In this document: positions 1 to 8,608 of the stretch, piece by piece
Position numbering within the stretch: position 1 is the first letter of the stretch
Layout of the letters: every line of letters begins with the position of its first letter
Source of the DNA: an uncultured Atopobium sp.
GTDB lineage: Bacteria > Actinomycetota > Coriobacteriia > Coriobacteriales > Atopobiaceae
Direction of reading: 5' to 3'
DNA length: 44,485 nt
Assembly (NCBI GenBank): GCA_946997485.1
Contig: CAMPVF010000013.1
Location: 1 to 44,485, forward strand
The notes under the pieces: generated by a model
What the model was told of the DNA's origin: nothing
The model's database searches: none
What the model saw: only the letters and a program-made list of their open reading frames with translations
Translations under genes and position numbers: made by a program

Positions 1-266
1 TCGGCGTGACCTGGGCAGTCTACGTGTGCATAGTGGCGCTCCCAAGTTTCGTACTCAATGTGAGCAACGTTAATGGTAATACCACGCTGACGCTCTTCAG
101 GAGCCTTGTCGATGTTCTCGAATGCAGTAAAGTCTGCTTTGCAGCCGTCTTGCTCGGAAAGAACCTTAGTGATGGCTGCGGTAAGGGTAGTCTTACCGTG
201 GTCGACGTGACCAATCGTACCAATATTCACATGCGGCTTACTACGATCAAATTTTTCTTTGGCCAT
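1..266 (-). CDS. tuf: Elongation factor Tu, N-terminal part (runs off the window)
   Basis: EF-Tu carries aminoacyl-tRNA to the ribosome as a GTPase. Only the first 88 codons are present. They begin MAKEKFDRSKPHVNIGTIGH and contain the P-loop GHVDHGKT at about residues 19-26, then the switch I segment with EERQRGITIN and the start of the DCPGH motif. The ATG at 264-266 is preceded by a strong GAAGGAGGAC ribosome site (271-280). Three tRNA genes lie just upstream on the same strand, so tuf is probably transcribed with them or from a promoter in the 107-bp gap between tRNA-Met and tuf. The family identification is certain; only completeness is unknown. Confidence 0.97.
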   Translation of the reverse strand, partial: MAKEKFDRSKPHVNIGTIGHVDHGKTTLTAAITKVLSEQDGCKADFTAFENIDKAPEERQRGITINVAHIEYETWERHYAHVDCPGHA

Positions 267-373
267 TGCCGTCCTCCTTCTTGAAAACAACCTTATCGGC
301 CATCTACAACAACTACATGTTTGTGACCAAACAATATTTCATGCAACGCACAGGCGCGCATTACATTGCTTAC

Positions 374-450
374 TGGTACCGGTGACTGGATTCGAACCAG
401 TGACATCACGGGTATGAGCCGTGTGCTCTAACCAGCTGAGCTACACCGGC
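374..450 (-). tRNA. tRNA-Met (CAT)
   Basis: The minus strand folds into a full cloverleaf: acceptor GCCGGTG with CACCGGT (one G-U), TGGTTCGAATCC T arm, anticodon CAT in the loop CTCATAC, and an encoded 3' CCA at 374-376. The length is 77 nt. It is the last tRNA before tuf. Whether it is elongator or a CAT tRNA modified to read Ile was not resolved; the G-U first pair is against an initiator call. Confidence 0.95.
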
Positions 451-461
451 ATTAAGCCTAA

Positions 462-537
462 TGGAGCCCGCGACCGGATTTGAACCGGTGACCTCTTCGT
501 TACCAACGAAGTGCTCTACCGACTGAGCTACACGGGC
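462..537 (-). tRNA. tRNA-Thr (GGT)
   Basis: This is a 76-nt minus-strand cloverleaf. The acceptor is GCCCGTG paired with CGCGGGC, the anticodon stem CTTCG/CGAAG encloses loop TTGGTAA with anticodon GGT, and CCA is encoded at 462-464. It lies 11 nt from tRNA-Met and 2 nt from tRNA-Tyr, so the three are processed from one transcript. Confidence 0.96.
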
Positions 538-539
538 AG

Positions 540-623
540 TGGTGGGGGTACTTGGACTCGAACCAAGGAACCCAGAGGGAGCGGATTTACAGTCCGCCGC
601 AGTTGCCGCTGTGCCATACCCCC
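540..623 (-). tRNA. tRNA-Tyr (GTA)
   Basis: This 84-nt minus-strand tRNA has acceptor GGGGGTA/TACCCCC, the long variable arm expected of bacterial tRNA-Tyr, anticodon GTA in ACTGTAAA, and an encoded CCA at 540-542. It is the first gene of the Tyr-Thr-Met-tuf cluster. The 232 nt between it and the surface protein gene hold no convincing gene or terminator. Confidence 0.96.
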
Positions 624-855
624 AACTGTTACAAGCATCTCAAAAACAAAGACGTAGTGTGACGTGATTTACAGACAACCACGAATTCTACGCTTTTTCG
701 CGTGTAGCGAAGCCACAAAGCACGTGAGGTGTTTACGCGGATTCGTTCTTGAGCGAAAGAGATATTACGACGCATTTTGCTTCTTGTCAATCGTTTCCAC
801 CTAGCCGGGCGTATCTCCCTCATATTTCCACCATAATTGCTGGCAGAACAGCGCG

Positions 856-3530
856 TTACGCAGATCTGCGCACGCGAAATACTGCGCCAAACGCACACAA
901 AAGCAACGCAATTGCCGCAAGCGCGCCTGCCTGCGTCTGCATAGGTGTTGTCGCGTCGCTCGTTTGAGGGATTGCCTTTCTTTGAGGCGCCTGCTGAGGA
1001 GCCGCGGCCTCGGGTGTAACGGGCTCGGGTCCTGGCTCTGCGGGTGCGGCTGGTGCGGGTGTTGGCTGCTCCGGTGTTGGTGTTGGTACAGGCGCCGGTG
1101 CCGGTGCTGGTGGTTCCGGCGTTGGAGTTGGTGGTTCCGGCTCCGGCGTAGGTGCTGGTTCTAGCTGTTGCTTATTCGTAATAGTTACTACATTGTACTT
1201 ACACATATATCCAACAACAAATTTCTGATTTTCAACAGTCATCGTACCTTTTTCCTGTACTATTGCGCCATCTTTTTTAGTCAACTCGGCTGCAGTATAC
1301 ACGATGTCCTTGCCATCCTTATCCTTGCTTGGCAAGTTAATAAACTCATGCTGCCATTTACCATCTTTGTTGAGCAAAACGCAATCACCCTGAGGCGTGC
1401 CATTCGCGAGCAACTGCACATATATCACTGAAGGCAGCTGCGTAAGCTCTTTACCGCTGGCATCTTGCCAGAGCTTTTTTACTGTTAGTTTTTTATACGG
1501 TAAAATCGTTGTCTTTGAATCGGTAATAATGTTATTAATTGCTTCTTCAGTATTGGTTCCCTCGCGTTTAAACGACGAAACCACAGCACTAAACCGCAGG
1601 TGTAAAACATCTTCTTCAGCCCGCAACCCAAACGGCTTATCGAGCGACGCCATGATATCTTTAGGATTGTACGAGTCTTTTACCAGCATATCGCGGCCAT
1701 CCTTGCACGTAATACTACGTGCGGTAGTGTCATATGCAGCAGTTATCTTATCCGGCGTCTTACCATCTTTATCAACCACGCGAATACTTGTTTCGTCAAT
1801 CTTCAGGCGCGGGTCAATTGTATCAGTACAGATAAGTGGTCGCTTCAGACCAAAGGAGCAAAATGACCCAAACTTCCACAGAATGTTGTAATCTCTAGGA
1901 AGGTTAACTGTTATATCAAACTCGACCGTATCGCCCACGTTGGCGTATACGCTTGTTGCAAATTTATTTTGCTTATTTGTGCCAGGAGCAGCTACACGCA
2001 CTGATTTTGTAAATGTTGGATTATGTCCAAGGGCAATAATAAATTTAGTTTTTGTTCCCGCAAGCGTAGTTTTGCCAACAACTGCATCTGTAGATGCACC
2101 CGCAGCATAATATGACGCCTGCTCACCATCTCCCAGGTGATTCATCAATAGAGTTCCGTCATCCTTAAACGTTATACGATAGTCACCGCTCAGGTTATAT
2201 GCTTTCCGCGTAGCATCATCAGTGGTTGATAGCGAGAGTTTGTACGTACCTGGCAAAATATTATGCAATGTATAGGTAGAAATGTCATGTATATCCGTCG
2301 TTACTTCAGCTTTAGTATCTACATTATTGCCATTATCATCCGTGAGCGTGAAATTCAAATTTCTTACTAAGGAAGCTTTAACTACTCCATTATACGTAAG
2401 GGTATCATTTACGGTAATTACTTGAATTTGCATGAGACGAGCAAGCGTCGCTGAATACGTGCCTTTAGCTTCGTCAAAGGTCTGTTTGACAATATCTGTA
2501 GCGCCCGCCCAAGGCATCGCTCCTACGCCAGGGAATTTTTGAAGCGCAAGGGTAATGGTTGGATTGTCTTTAATGTAGGTTACCCGCTGTGAAAAGGTTA
2601 TATCGTCTCTGCCTTCTGGGACATCGATTTTAACGGTTTTTGTTTCGCAACCAGTAGAAATTTTCCATAGTGTGCCGGGCATCTTAGCCAAAGCGTAAGG
2701 ACGCTTAATTGTAAATGTTACGTCTTTCGTTACGGTTTCAATCTTTTTCACATGCACAATAAAACCGTCGTCCTGCTTTTCAACAGACTGAACAGTATAC
2801 TTGGCGTCGTTGATGGTAACTATTGTACCGACCGCCTTCTGCGATAACTCAATCGAGGCTGTAATCGTACCATCATCGTTTGGTTCCACACCAATCCCAA
2901 TTTCATTTCCGCTTTTGTCTTCAGTAGCTGAAATTGTTGCGGTATCTTCGATACCATTAAGCATAATAGGAAAATTCTCAATGTCCTTTTTAAGAATAAT
3001 GCTTGTATTATGCTCGTCAATCAGGGATAACGGCTTCGAAGTATAAAGAGAGTCTTTAAAGGTAAAATCGGCATAATACACGCCTTTTTTATCATCCCTT
3101 TTAATAGTGAGCTCTTGAAAATCTCCGAACTCATATTCATCGTTTTCAAGACGATATCTTACTGTTTCACCTTCACGATGGTTTTCTGGTGCTATTTTGT
3201 CAACCTGATAAACAACTTTATATTCATTCAGGTTGTTTTCAAGCTGTTTAGAAGACACCAAGTTTTTCTGTGTAAACGAATAGTGTTCAGCTCCCCAACC
3301 ATAAAAACCAGGAGTAGAAAGAGAAAGTCCTTTGTATTGTTCTTCCGTAATAATGGTGGCACGAATTTCATACGGTAACGCATCGTCAGCATAAGCAGGT
3401 TTACCAGCATAAATACCGCTTGCAAATACAAACATCATGCTCGTAAGCAACAAAACGGTCAGTCGACGAATAAAAATATAAAGCCCCCCCCGAAGGAGTT
3501 TGCAATAACATAACTGCTCGATTGTCTCAT
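856..3530 (-). CDS. Large cell-wall-anchored surface protein with Cna-B domain; start separated from body by a G8 tract (possible phase-off state)
   Basis: The continuous frame spans 856-3573 (905 codons from a GTG). It has a signal peptide (hydrophobic run LTVLLLTSMMFVF, likely cleavage after AYA), a long beta-rich body, an isopeptide/fimbrial-type region near DTIDPRLKIDETS, a Cna-B domain beginning KKLTVKKLWQDA (about residues 690-790), a Pro-rich spacer (about 795-865), sorting motif IPQTSD, a membrane segment and a basic tail RVRRSA. Such proteins are attached to the wall by sortase and serve adhesion or pili. The best start is not the GTG at 3573 but the ATG at 3528-3530, with AAGGAG at 3542-3547. 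That ATG is one frame off: with eight Gs (3484-3491) it stops at codon 24 (3459-3461), while nine Gs would join it to the body as about 891 residues. The in-frame GTG at 3538-3540 sits only one base from the ribosome site. No ligand can be named. Confidence 0.85.
3484..3491 (-). repeat. G8 homopolymer in the signal-peptide region of the surface protein
   Basis: Eight consecutive Cs on the plus strand (Gs in the coding strand) lie 13 codons after the ribosome-site-supported ATG. Homopolymeric G tracts at the 5' end of surface-protein genes are classic slipped-strand phase-variation sites. A tract length of 6 or 9 would place the ATG in frame with the protein body; the observed 8 does not. A sequencing or assembly error at the run is the main alternative. 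Confidence 0.75.
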
Positions 3531-3611
3531 AGTAACTCACGCTCCTTCTGGATATGCCAACGCAATGTAACACCGCACGCCATTACCTTTATGCGGCATA
3601 ACGCACACATT

Positions 3612-3639
3612 GTTATAACACAACAACATACATTGCGCA
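3612..3639 (-). promoter_or_regulatory. Candidate promoter of the surface protein gene
   Basis: On the minus strand, TATAAC (3612-3617) is preceded after 16 bp by TGCGCA (3634-3639). The -10 is close to consensus and the -35 is poor. It lies about 80 bp upstream of the ATG at 3530 and downstream of the tRNA-Thr terminator, where a promoter is expected. Confidence 0.3.
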
Positions 3640-3655
3640 GCGGGCAGAGAGTGAC

Positions 3656-3690
3656 GGCAAAAAGAAAAAGCCGAGCGCGGGGCTCGGCTT
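3656..3690 (-). terminator. Rho-independent terminator after tRNA-Thr(TGT)
   Basis: The minus strand reads AGCCGAGC, a short CG-rich loop, then GCTCGGCT followed by TTTTTCTTTTT. The arms are at 3682-3689 and 3669-3676, with eight perfect pairs. It ends the tRNA-Thr transcript 12 nt after the CCA end. Confidence 0.9.
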
Positions 3691-3700
3691 GAATGTGCAA

Positions 3701-3775
3701 TGGAGCTGGCGATAGGGCTCGAACCTACAACAACTGGTTTACAAAACCAGGGCTCTACCATTGAGCTACGCCAGC
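3701..3775 (-). tRNA. tRNA-Thr (TGT)
   Basis: A 75-nt minus-strand cloverleaf with acceptor GCTGGCG/CGCCAGC, anticodon stem CTGGT/ACCAG around TTTGTAA (anticodon TGT), TGTAGGTTCGAGCCC T arm, and encoded CCA at 3701-3703. It stands alone between the NYN nuclease gene and the surface protein, with its own terminator. Confidence 0.96.
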
Positions 3776-3883
3776 AGTGCATAATTATAGTAACGGTTTA
3801 TGCGCGTTTGTGCTAGTACTTTTTTGAAAAATGTGCATATGCTGTAGACGCATGCCACAACCGCCAGCAATACTACGGCCGCG

Positions 3884-4450
3884 CTATCTGCCCAGCATCT
3901 CCCACAGCCGCCGACGCGTGTCCTCGTCGATACGCTGCTCAATAGTCATCTTTGTCGACGTATGTACCTGCTGATATTCGTGCACGTCCGCATCGCGCGC
4001 AACTATTTCCTTAAGCAGCAACGTGCTCGAAAGCCGCGTTACAACCGACCCCACCGAGGAGCGAATGGTTCTATCATTTGTTACAAGCGTAACCTGTCGC
4101 CCCTGTTCACGAGCACGGGTAACCAGGCGCTCGATAACGTCGTCCGCAGTTTCGCCCTCACGAGAAAACACCACGCGCACGCCCGCTACCTGCACCGTTG
4201 CAGGCGTTTTCGACTTGTTGCGCGTGCCATCAAACACAACGCAGGCCTCGTACGTGCCGTGTGCATACGCCGCAACGTCACTTACCAGCCGCTCTCGCGC
4301 CGAATACATCACGTCGGTGTCCTGCGCGCTCGCCACTGTTGCATAACCACCCGCAGGAACGGGCGTACCGGGAGTTGCACTATACAAATCAGAGGCAAGC
4401 AACACATTGTATCCATCTACCACAAGCAGCGGTTTTGCGTTTATCGGCAT
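3884..4450 (-). CDS. NYN-domain RNase of the YacP/Rae1 family
   Basis: The family includes B. subtilis Rae1 (YacP), a ribosome-associated endoribonuclease that cleaves mRNA in the A site. The 188-residue protein starts with the PIN-like strand LLVVDGYNVLLASDLY (about residues 8-23; D12 and N15 are the expected metal-site residues), has VVFDGTRNKS near the middle and the VTNDRTIRSS motif typical of the family near residue 123. A 30-residue insertion after the first motif is Gly/Thr-rich. It begins 15 nt after the rlmB stop, the same rlmB-yacP order as in Firmicutes, so it is probably co-translated. The family call is good; the exact substrate is inferred. Confidence 0.88.
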   Translation of the reverse strand: MPINAKPLLVVDGYNVLLASDLYSATPGTPVPAGGYATVASAQDTDVMYSARERLVSDVAAYAHGTYEACVVFDGTRNKSKTPATVQVAGVRVVFSREGETADDVIERLVTRAREQGRQVTLVTNDRTIRSSVGSVVTRLSSTLLLKEIVARDADVHEYQQVHTSTKMTIEQRIDEDTRRRLWEMLGR

Positions 4451-4465
4451 TGCTAACGCTTCACA

Positions 4466-5530
4466 TTACGATTGAAAAAATTCGTCCGTATTGGCTGTCG
4501 CATTATCAACAGCACCAGCAGCACCAGCACCGCCACCATCGCCCGCCATAAGTGCCGCTTCGTTTACGCGCAGCCACTCATAGCACATAACCGTTGCTGC
4601 CTGAGCAACATTAAGCGACTCAATAACACCGCGCTGCGGCAGTTTGCACTCAAAGTCGCAGCTTTTACGCACCAGCGCCGATATACCCTGCTGCTCAGAG
4701 CCCATAACAAGGCACACGTTGCCCGCAGTGGGCGACGACCACACCGCGCGCTCGGCATGCTCAGTTGCGGCCATGGCCCAAAATCCGTGGTCTTTAAGCT
4801 CCAAAACAGCGCGCGCAACGTTTGCTACCTGCACAATTGGCACGCGCAGCACCGCGCCTGCCGACGTTTTGTAAGCGCCCACGCCAACCTGCGCCGCGCG
4901 GGCATTTGCAATAATCACCGCCGTAGCGCCCACAATTTCGGCTGAGCGAACACAAGCACCTAAGTTGCCCTCATCAACAACATGGTCGAGCACCACAACA
5001 AGCTGCGGCAACGCCGGCGTTGCAGCTGCACGCTCATCGATTGTGCGCAGCACATCAGCAAATTCGGTATAGGTAAAAGGCTTGGTAACAAGCATAACGC
5101 CCTGATGCGCGCCATGCGAACTTGCCGCATCAAGCGCCGCCTTAGACACATACTCACATGGGATATCACGCGCAATACACGCCTGTTCAAATGCGCGAAT
5201 GTCCGGCGATTGCACGTCTTTTTGAATGAGCGCCCGCATAAGCGGCATAGCAAGCGAAAGCGCCTCATTGCACGCCCGCCTGCCCTCAATATAGTGCACC
5301 TGCGCTCCGGCACGTGACTTTCGTACCTGCGGCTTTGTATGCTGCTTGCCGCGGGAAAAAGCGCCCGCGCGCGGCTTTCCCGCAAAGCTCGAAGAAAAAC
5401 CGGAAGACTGCCCGTCGCGACTGCGCTCAAAACGTCCATTGCCCCCGCGACGTGCGCGTTTGCGGGACAGCGCGTTGCTATTTTGCCTGTTTGATGTGTT
5501 GTAAGAGCGAGCTTCTCGCCTACCGTTCAT
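4466..5530 (-). CDS. rlmB: 23S rRNA (guanosine-2'-O-) methyltransferase, TrmH/SpoU family
   Basis: This SAM-dependent 2'-O-methyltransferase of the SPOUT class has all three motifs: NLGACVRSAEIVGA (motif 1), LVMGSEQQGIS (motif 2) and IESLNVAQAATVM (motif 3). Before these comes the substrate-binding domain starting VHYIEGRRACNEAL. The ATG at 5530 has AAGGTGG five bases upstream and is preferred over a TTG 45 bp further out that has no ribosome site. The first about 70 residues are Arg/Ser/Gly-rich and disordered, and the tail after the catalytic domain is Ala/Gly-rich; both lie outside the family core. RlmB (G2251) is the likely specificity, but the RNA target within the TrmH family cannot be read from sequence. 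The 135 nt up to cysS hold no gene. Confidence 0.9.
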   Translation of the reverse strand: MNGRREARSYNTSNRQNSNALSRKRARRGGNGRFERSRDGQSSGFSSSFAGKPRAGAFSRGKQHTKPQVRKSRAGAQVHYIEGRRACNEALSLAMPLMRALIQKDVQSPDIRAFEQACIARDIPCEYVSKAALDAASSHGAHQGVMLVTKPFTYTEFADVLRTIDERAAATPALPQLVVVLDHVVDEGNLGACVRSAEIVGATAVIIANARAAQVGVGAYKTSAGAVLRVPIVQVANVARAVLELKDHGFWAMAATEHAERAVWSSPTAGNVCLVMGSEQQGISALVRKSCDFECKLPQRGVIESLNVAQAATVMCYEWLRVNEAALMAGDGGGAGAAGAVDNATANTDEFFQS

Positions 5531-5665
5531 GAATACCACCTTATGCGTTGGTTGTTTGTTGCTGATTGCTGCCAACTTGATGTTGGTTGTTAGCTGTTAC
5601 CTACTTGCTGTTCCCTACTGATTGTTGTTCATTACAAGCCGACAACAGCCGTGCTCACACGCCCA

Positions 5666-7216
5666 CTACTCTTTGCGTTTAATGCGCGTACCTGCGGCAG
5701 TATCTTCCACCACAAGGCCAAGCGCTGATATTTTGTCGCGAATTGCATCGGCGCGCGCCCAATCTTTGTTGCTACGAGCCGTCGCACGTGCAGACAACAG
5801 CGCCTCTTGCGCAGCATCAATGTCGCTGCCCTCATAACCGGCAAGCTCACGCGCAACATCAAGCAGCTCAGAAGGCAAATCTTGTTGGACAGGACGAGTA
5901 AGCGCAATGCCAAGCACGCCGCACAGCTCGCAGAGCATGTCGGCCGCGCGTAAAGCAAGAGCAACAGATGGATGTGCGCCCGCCGCGTCAAGGTACTTAT
6001 TTGCGGCTGCTACCAGGTTAAATATGGCAGCAAGTGCTCCCGCGGCGTTAAAATCATCGTCCATTTGCTGAACAAATTCAATCTGTGCTTTGTCGATAGT
6101 TCTTCCAAATGCGCTGTCAAATTCCAAGGCAGCATCGGCAGCATCGGCGTCGCCGTCAGCACCAGCACCAACACCAGCGCCGCCAACGGCAGCACCACCA
6201 GCACCAGCGCCTTCGCTATCGTGCTCGGCAGCCCAGCGCAAGTTTTTCACGCAACTTTTAATGCGCGCCAATGTGCCTTGTGCACCCTTCAGGCGCTCAA
6301 ACGAAAAATCAAGCGGCGCACGGTAATGCGTTTGCAGCATAAGCAAGCGCACTTCATCGGCCGAATACGTGTCGAGCACGTCCTTAAGCGTGTAAAAATT
6401 GCCCAAACTTTTCGACATTTTTTCACCGTCAACGCGCAGCATACCGGTATGCATCCAATAGTGCGCCAACGGCTGTGACCAGGCGCACACCGACTGTGCA
6501 TTTTCGTTTTCGTGATGCGGAAACATAAGATCCTGACCACCGCCGTGAATGTCGATAGGCGCGTCAAGATAATGGTGAATCATCGCGCAGCACTCGGTGT
6601 GCCAACCAGGTCTACCTGCGCCCCAGGGGCTATCCCATGCCGGTTCACCCGGCTTTGCCGCCTTCCAAAGCGCAAAATCAAACGGATCGCGTTTTGCGTC
6701 GTTTACCTCTACACGCTCACCTGCACGCAAATCGTCGAGATTACGGCCAGAAACCGTTCCATAGCTGGCGTCAGAGCGAACGGAAAAGTACACATCACCA
6801 TTATCGGCAACATAGGCGCACTTATTGGCGATGAGCGTTTGAATCATAGTTTGCATCGCGTGAATTTCCTGCGTTGCACGCGGGCGAATGTCGGGATCCA
6901 AAATGTTAAAACGGTGCATTTGTTCAATAAACGCGCTTGAAAAGGTACGTGCAATTTCGCTTGCTTCAACACCGTTTTCGTTTGCACGGTTAATAATTTT
7001 GTCATCAACATCGGTAAGGTTTTGCGCAAACACCACTTCATAGCCCTTGTACTGCAAATAGCGGCGAATGGTGTCAAACGACAAAAACGTGCGCGCGTTA
7101 CCAATGTGAATTTGGTCATACACGGTAGGACCACACACGTACATGCGCACCCGCCCTTTTTCGGCAGGTATAAACTCTTCTTTTTTGTGTGTTTGGCTAT
7201 TGTAAATGAGCATCAC
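5666..7216 (-). CDS. cysS: Cysteinyl-tRNA synthetase
   Basis: This class I synthetase charges tRNA-Cys. The 516-residue protein has MYVCGPTVYDQIHIGNARTF (zinc Cys and the HIGH-like HIGN), WHTECCAM and HHENE (further zinc ligands), and KMSKS at about residue 268. The C-terminal DALR-like helices and anticodon domain follow. Between them, at about residues 333-362, is an insert almost entirely of Ala, Gly, Val and Asp that does not belong to the family. The start overlaps ispF by 20 nt, so translation is coupled. No T-box element was seen ahead of it. Confidence 0.97.
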   Translation of the reverse strand: MMLIYNSQTHKKEEFIPAEKGRVRMYVCGPTVYDQIHIGNARTFLSFDTIRRYLQYKGYEVVFAQNLTDVDDKIINRANENGVEASEIARTFSSAFIEQMHRFNILDPDIRPRATQEIHAMQTMIQTLIANKCAYVADNGDVYFSVRSDASYGTVSGRNLDDLRAGERVEVNDAKRDPFDFALWKAAKPGEPAWDSPWGAGRPGWHTECCAMIHHYLDAPIDIHGGGQDLMFPHHENENAQSVCAWSQPLAHYWMHTGMLRVDGEKMSKSLGNFYTLKDVLDTYSADEVRLLMLQTHYRAPLDFSFERLKGAQGTLARIKSCVKNLRWAAEHDSEGAGAGGAAVGGAGVGAGADGDADAADAALEFDSAFGRTIDKAQIEFVQQMDDDFNAAGALAAIFNLVAAANKYLDAAGAHPSVALALRAADMLCELCGVLGIALTRPVQQDLPSELLDVARELAGYEGSDIDAAQEALLSARATARSNKDWARADAIRDKISALGLVVEDTAAGTRIKRKE

Positions 7217-7700
7217 AATCCCCCACTTGGCTATCGTCTAGCAGCACGCATGCCCATGCGGCTATACCTTCTTTTTTTCCAACAAACCCCAGGTGCTCGG
7301 TGGTAGTTGCTTTAATACCCACGTGATTAGGCGAAACACCAATAACGTGGGCAAGCTTTGCCTGCATCTGTGCACGATAGGGCGAAATTTTTGGTATCTC
7401 GGCCGCAATTGTACAGTCGCAGTCGAGAATAACAAACCCCTTGCGTGCAAGGAGCTCCACCACCTGCGCTAAAAGCTCACACGAATCGGCGTTCAAAAAC
7501 GCGGGGTCATCTGGCGGAAAGAGTTCACCAATATCGCCCGCGCGTGCGGCGCTGAGCAGCGCATCCATAAGCGCATGCACGGCAACATCGGCATCGGAAT
7601 GACCCATAAGCCCCACCGGACACGGAATATCAACCCCGCCAATAATGCATTTTCGGTTTGGTGCAAATGCGTGTACATCATACCCATGGCCAATACGCAT
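7197..7700 (-). CDS. ispF: 2-C-methyl-D-erythritol 2,4-cyclodiphosphate synthase
   Basis: IspF makes MEcPP in the MEP isoprenoid pathway. The 167 residues start MRIGHGYDVHAF (metal ligands D8, H10), continue with GHSDADVAVHALMDALL (His ligand) and the TTTEHLGFVGKKEGIAA signature. The length matches the usual 155-165. It begins two bases after the ispD stop and overlaps cysS by 20 nt, so it sits in the disA-ispD-ispF-cysS unit. ispD and ispF catalyse steps 3 and 5 of the same pathway. Confidence 0.97.
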   Translation of the reverse strand: MRIGHGYDVHAFAPNRKCIIGGVDIPCPVGLMGHSDADVAVHALMDALLSAARAGDIGELFPPDDPAFLNADSCELLAQVVELLARKGFVILDCDCTIAAEIPKISPYRAQMQAKLAHVIGVSPNHVGIKATTTEHLGFVGKKEGIAAWACVLLDDSQVGDCDAHLQ

Positions 7701-7702
7701 GT

Positions 7703-8608
7703 CTACGAGCTCCTTTTCACGCTCAGGCGCTCACTCATAAGTGCTTGCGCCATTGCTAAATCTTCGGGAAGCGTAATTTTAATGTTATCGCGTGGCGATT
7801 CCACTACATGCACGTAAGCGTTCGTGTGGTTTACCAACGCTAGGTGCTCAACCAGCGACACATCGTCGCTACCCGTAAAACCGTCGTCGCTTGCACGCTT
7901 GTGAGCTGCAGAAATAATGTCTGTGGCAAACACTTGCGGCGTTTGCGCGCACCAAAACAGGCTCCTATCGGGCGTTGCTACAACGCGCGTACTATCTACC
8001 TGCTTTAATGTATCAGTTACGCGGTGCGCACACAGCGTACCTGCATAGCTAGGATGTTCGCGCAGGGCACAAATAGCTCGCTCGGCATCGCAGCTACGAA
8101 TAAGCGGGCGTGCACCGTCGTGAATAGCAACAAAGGAAATATGATACTGTGCGTTGTCTATAAACTCCTTATGCGCGCAGCTCAAGGCCGCAGCTACTGT
8201 ATTTTGGCGCGTATCTTGCGCAAGGCACACCGCAATAGGGCACGCGTGCGTGCTTGCGGCATGCGCAACAGGTGTGAAGGGCGCGGGCGTTTCGGGCGTA
8301 ATGTTTCCCTCAAATTCGCGCTCAATAGCATCAACAAGTGCGCACGTTTCATCATATTTTTCTTGCGAAACCGCAACGACAATGCAGGCAACCGAAGGTG
8401 TGCGTGCCATTGCGCGAATAGACCAATATACAACCGGCTTGCCGCAAATGCGTGCATACTGCTTGCCATTGGGGTTGCCAAAGCGCTTGCCAACACCGCC
8501 GGCTGCGATGATTGCGCAGGTATCGGGCTGTGCTGATTGCGGCAAAGACCGCGTTGGTTGCGACGCGCACACGGGAGCTTCTACCTGCGGCATTTCCACG
8601 TGCGTCAT
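7703..8608 (-). CDS. ispD: 2-C-methyl-D-erythritol 4-phosphate cytidylyltransferase
   Basis: IspD transfers CMP to MEP in the non-mevalonate isoprenoid route. The nucleotide-binding signature IIAAGGVGKRFG (about residues 33-44) is followed by KQYARICGKPVVYWSI, the active-site segment VAIHDGARPLI and TPQVF. At 301 residues it is longer than the usual 230: there is a 30-residue N-terminal extension and a Pro/Ala/His-rich insert near residues 100-122. Its ATG overlaps the disA stop by four bases (ATGA), a classic coupled arrangement. Confidence 0.95.
   Translation of the reverse strand: MTHVEMPQVEAPVCASQPTRSLPQSAQPDTCAIIAAGGVGKRFGNPNGKQYARICGKPVVYWSIRAMARTPSVACIVVAVSQEKYDETCALVDAIEREFEGNITPETPAPFTPVAHAASTHACPIAVCLAQDTRQNTVAAALSCAHKEFIDNAQYHISFVAIHDGARPLIRSCDAERAICALREHPSYAGTLCAHRVTDTLKQVDSTRVVATPDRSLFWCAQTPQVFATDIISAAHKRASDDGFTGSDDVSLVEHLALVNHTNAYVHVVESPRDNIKITLPEDLAMAQALMSERLSVKRSS

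Noticed and set aside
6..284. Plus-strand open frame over tuf
   Set aside because: It is the antisense of EF-Tu.
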